Source of the DNA: an uncultured Parabacteroides sp. | GTDB taxonomy: Bacteria; Bacteroidota; Bacteroidia; Bacteroidales; Tannerellaceae | Reading direction: 5' to 3' | Length of the DNA stretch: 34,506 bases | NCBI GenBank assembly: GCA_937890135.1 | Contig: CALBYC010000146.1 | Location: 1-34,506 of the forward strand | Shown: in pieces, positions 32,309 through 34,506 of the stretch | Layout: each line of letters begins with the position of its first letter | How positions within the stretch are numbered: position 1 is the first letter of the stretch | Translations under genes and position numbers: made by a program | The notes under the pieces: generated by a model | Database searches by the model: none | What the model was told of the DNA's origin: nothing | The model's input: only the letters and a program-made list of their open reading frames with translations

Positions 32309-34414
32309 TTATTCCCAAGACGGAGGCTCTACTCCCATCAAGTTCTTGACGAAATAGTCATTCATCTTGTGCATTTCAAACGGCCCTCCCAGGCTATGTG
32401 TCTTGCCCGGCAAGTAGAGCTGGTCGAAATTCTTATTGGCTTTCATCAGCTCGCTTACCACCTGCAACGTGGAGGCCGGATCGACATTGTCATCCAATTC
32501 CCCGTTAATCAGCAGGAGTTTCCCTTTCAAGCGCCAAGCATTGTCCACATTCGATGAAGCGCTGTAGGATTCGTCAATCGGATAACCCATCCATTGTTCA
32601 TTCCACCATATTTTGTCCATCCGATTGTCATGGCAACCACACAGGGCAACTGCCACTTTGTAGAAATCATTATGGAACAACAAGGCAGCCATTGCATTCT
32701 GTCCGCCTGCCGACCAGCCATAAATGCCGACACGGTTGATATCCATATACGGATATTTGGCCGCCGCAGCTTTGATCCAAGCGATACGGTCCGGGAAACC
32801 GGCATCTTTCAGATTCTTCCAGCAAACATCGTGGAAGGCTTTGGAACGGTTGGCCGTACCCATCCCGTCAATCTTTACTACGATGAATCCCAGTTCTGCC
32901 AATCGGGAACAAAGATGATCGGTCGCCCGGAAGTATTTCTCGACATGCGAGTCGTGCGGCCCGGCATAAATCATCTCGACAATCGGGTACGAGCGGGAAG
33001 CATCGAAGGTGGAAGGACGAATGATCTTTCCCCAAATATCCGTCTTGCCGTCACGTCCTTTGGCATGGAAAACTTCTGGCAATTGCCAGCCGTATTCGAC
33101 CAAGGCGCTCACATCGCTCTTTTCCAACGATGCCACGACAGAACCGTCCGATGTTTTACGCAAGACCGAAACATAAGGCATATCGGCACGTGAATAAGCA
33201 TCTACCATATATTGACGGTCGGCCGAGAATGTCACTTCATGGTTGGCAAGTTCCGGAGTCAGGTCTTTAAAGCCGCTACCGTCCAGATTGACCCGGCAAA
33301 GGTGCAAATGATAAGGGTCTTCTTCCCGGTTTAAACCTGAAGCAAGGAAATAAATCGTACCCGCTTCTTCATCTACATATTCGACTTTCCGAACCACCCA
33401 TTCACCTTTCGTCACCTGCCGGATGACCTTCCCGTCATTTCCAAACAAATAAAGATGCCGCCAACCGTCGCGTTCAGAAATCCAAAGCGTTTGTTTCCCA
33501 TCCTGCAAATCATAGCGGAAGCGATTGTTATAATAGAAGAAAGTAGGTACTTGTTCATCCACCAAATGAGTGATTTTTCCATCCGAAGCATTGACTTCCC
33601 CTACAATATACCGTTGGTGGCCGCGCTGGTTGAACTCGAACGTAAACGCCCGGCTATCACTTCGCCAGCCAGTCAGGTATAATTCAAATTGATTCTCATA
33701 CAACGAAGTTTCCAATGGAATCTGTTTCTTTGTTTCCCAATCAAACAAAACAGGGACAGTAACAGGCAAAACATCGCCCGGCTTGGTATAATCACGCCAT
33801 TGCAAGATCGGTTGCAACTGGGTGGATGGACGTGATTCCAACAACGGAATACGCCGTTTTTCCACATCCCGGGTCTTGACAGTAGCAATCTTCTTCGAGT
33901 CGGGCGACCATAGAATGCTGCTGCCGTAGGCATAGTTCCGGATGCCGTCCATTGTCAGGACTGTTACCTCCCCTTTGTTCTTCCGGCTACGCACATGAAG
34001 ATTATTGTCCTGAATATATGCTTCCCACAAACTGTCCGGAGAAGCTACCGGTTTATCGCTCTGCCGCCAATAATTCCTCCGGGGCTTCATTTCTTCTTTC
34101 ATCAGTTCATCTGCAAGTGGCTTGAGCTTTCCTTTCAGGAAAACGGTCAGGCCTTGCTTATCCGCAGCTTTGTTTTTCTTCCCGGTCTCGGCATCCACCA
34201 AATAAAAGACCGTCCCAGTCTTTTCCCGATTCTGATACCAAAAGAAATGCGAATCACCCAGCCAATGAGGCTTGACCGCCTGTGAATAAACCAGATTTTC
34301 TAACTTCGTAATGGTGTCGGCCCGCTGATAATCGGCTTTTGTCACTTGTGCCCTCCCTGCTGCCCATGGAAGCAAAAGTGACAAACAACATACATGCAAA
34401 ATTCGTTTATACAT
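32309..34414 (-). CDS. S9 family serine peptidase (prolyl oligopeptidase/DPP fold)
   Basis: The 701-residue exported protein has a signal peptide (about 1-22), an N-terminal beta-propeller with repeated SPDS..W and WSPDSKKIA blades, and a C-terminal alpha/beta hydrolase domain with Ser568 (GWSAGG), Asp641 (GELDDNVDP) and His673 (GKTHSLG); the YAGPHDSH loop holds the oxyanion Tyr. It resembles dipeptidyl peptidase IV, but the region that in DPP IV reads about DWVYEEE reads DGIRNYAYGSSILW, so the Glu-Glu pair that holds the substrate N-terminus is missing. Specificity may therefore not be dipeptidyl. It converges on the radical SAM gene; the 157-base gap has no obvious terminator. Upstream 92 bases show no clear promoter box. 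Confidence 0.9.
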   Translation of the reverse strand: MYKRILHVCCLSLLLPWAAGRAQVTKADYQRADTITKLENLVYSQAVKPHWLGDSHFFWYQNREKTGTVFYLVDAETGKKNKAADKQGLTVFLKGKLKPLADELMKEEMKPRRNYWRQSDKPVASPDSLWEAYIQDNNLHVRSRKNKGEVTVLTMDGIRNYAYGSSILWSPDSKKIATVKTRDVEKRRIPLLESRPSTQLQPILQWRDYTKPGDVLPVTVPVLFDWETKKQIPLETSLYENQFELYLTGWRSDSRAFTFEFNQRGHQRYIVGEVNASDGKITHLVDEQVPTFFYYNNRFRYDLQDGKQTLWISERDGWRHLYLFGNDGKVIRQVTKGEWVVRKVEYVDEEAGTIYFLASGLNREEDPYHLHLCRVNLDGSGFKDLTPELANHEVTFSADRQYMVDAYSRADMPYVSVLRKTSDGSVVASLEKSDVSALVEYGWQLPEVFHAKGRDGKTDIWGKIIRPSTFDASRSYPIVEMIYAGPHDSHVEKYFRATDHLCSRLAELGFIVVKIDGMGTANRSKAFHDVCWKNLKDAGFPDRIAWIKAAAAKYPYMDINRVGIYGWSAGGQNAMAALLFHNDFYKVAVALCGCHDNRMDKIWWNEQWMGYPIDESYSASSNVDNAWRLKGKLLLINGELDDNVDPASTLQVVSELMKANKNFDQLYLPGKTHSLGGPFEMHKMNDYFVKNLMGVEPPSWE

Positions 34415-34506
34415 ACATCTTTATTCAATTAGATTTATTGAGATTCAAACATTATCAAGTAATCGTTTGGATACGGGGCTTTTCAGTGCGGATGCCCCCT
34501 TCGGAG

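Noticed and set aside
1..34506. CRISPR array, prophage, insertion sequence, tRNA or rRNA
   Set aside because: No regularly spaced repeats, transposase or integrase genes, or RNA gene sequences were recognised in any gap.

Overview
The window looks like chromosomal DNA from a member of the Bacteroidales (phylum Bacteroidota), probably a gut Bacteroides-like species. The signs are: several families largely confined to that phylum (DUF4924, DUF5683, DUF3127, the rSAM/lipoprotein pair, an Oar-like TonB-dependent receptor); repeated TAnnTTTG promoter boxes of the Bacteroidota sigma factor upstream of starts; very few Shine-Dalgarno sequences; lipoproteins with Bacteroidales-type lipoboxes; and moderate GC. 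I see no rRNA, tRNA, CRISPR array, insertion sequence or prophage.

Left part (1-5.3 kb, plus strand): the 3' end of a DUF177/YceD gene, rpmF, a strong terminator, then fabH, era and der tightly packed (translation, lipid initiation, ribosome assembly). A structured 357-base spacer leads to a GDP-mannose pyrophosphorylase gene. From 5.4 to 10.4 kb a five-gene minus-strand operon reads (in transcription order) a Mur-ligase-like pseudoenzyme, DUF4924, rfbD, prfC and the lipoprotein apbE, with gaps of -4, 1, 24 and 1 bases. A TPR/OmpA-like lipoprotein gene (10.5-12.2 kb, minus) follows.

Middle (12.2-21 kb): a 542-base divergent spacer with a GC-rich repeat island precedes parA-parB-DUF5683-lytic transglycosylase and a bifunctional (p)ppGpp gene, i.e. 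chromosome segregation, envelope and stringent response. Converging on it are a DUF3127 OB-fold-like gene with an SSB-like tail, a MerR regulator and an M23 peptidase. The rel gene and the DUF3127 gene share a bidirectional terminator.

Right part (21-34.5 kb): alaS, a large Oar-like TonB-dependent receptor with a long regulatory leader, and a short DXS-like thiamine enzyme with altered substrate-site motifs. Then comes the accessory-looking part: a frameshifted fimbrillin/Mfa2-like lipoprotein, a small lipoprotein translationally coupled to a radical SAM/SPASM enzyme, and an S9 peptidase on the opposite strand. The lipoprotein/radical SAM pair is the best candidate for an uncharacterised system here. 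The Mur-ligase-like pseudoenzyme and the frameshift are the next most interesting points.
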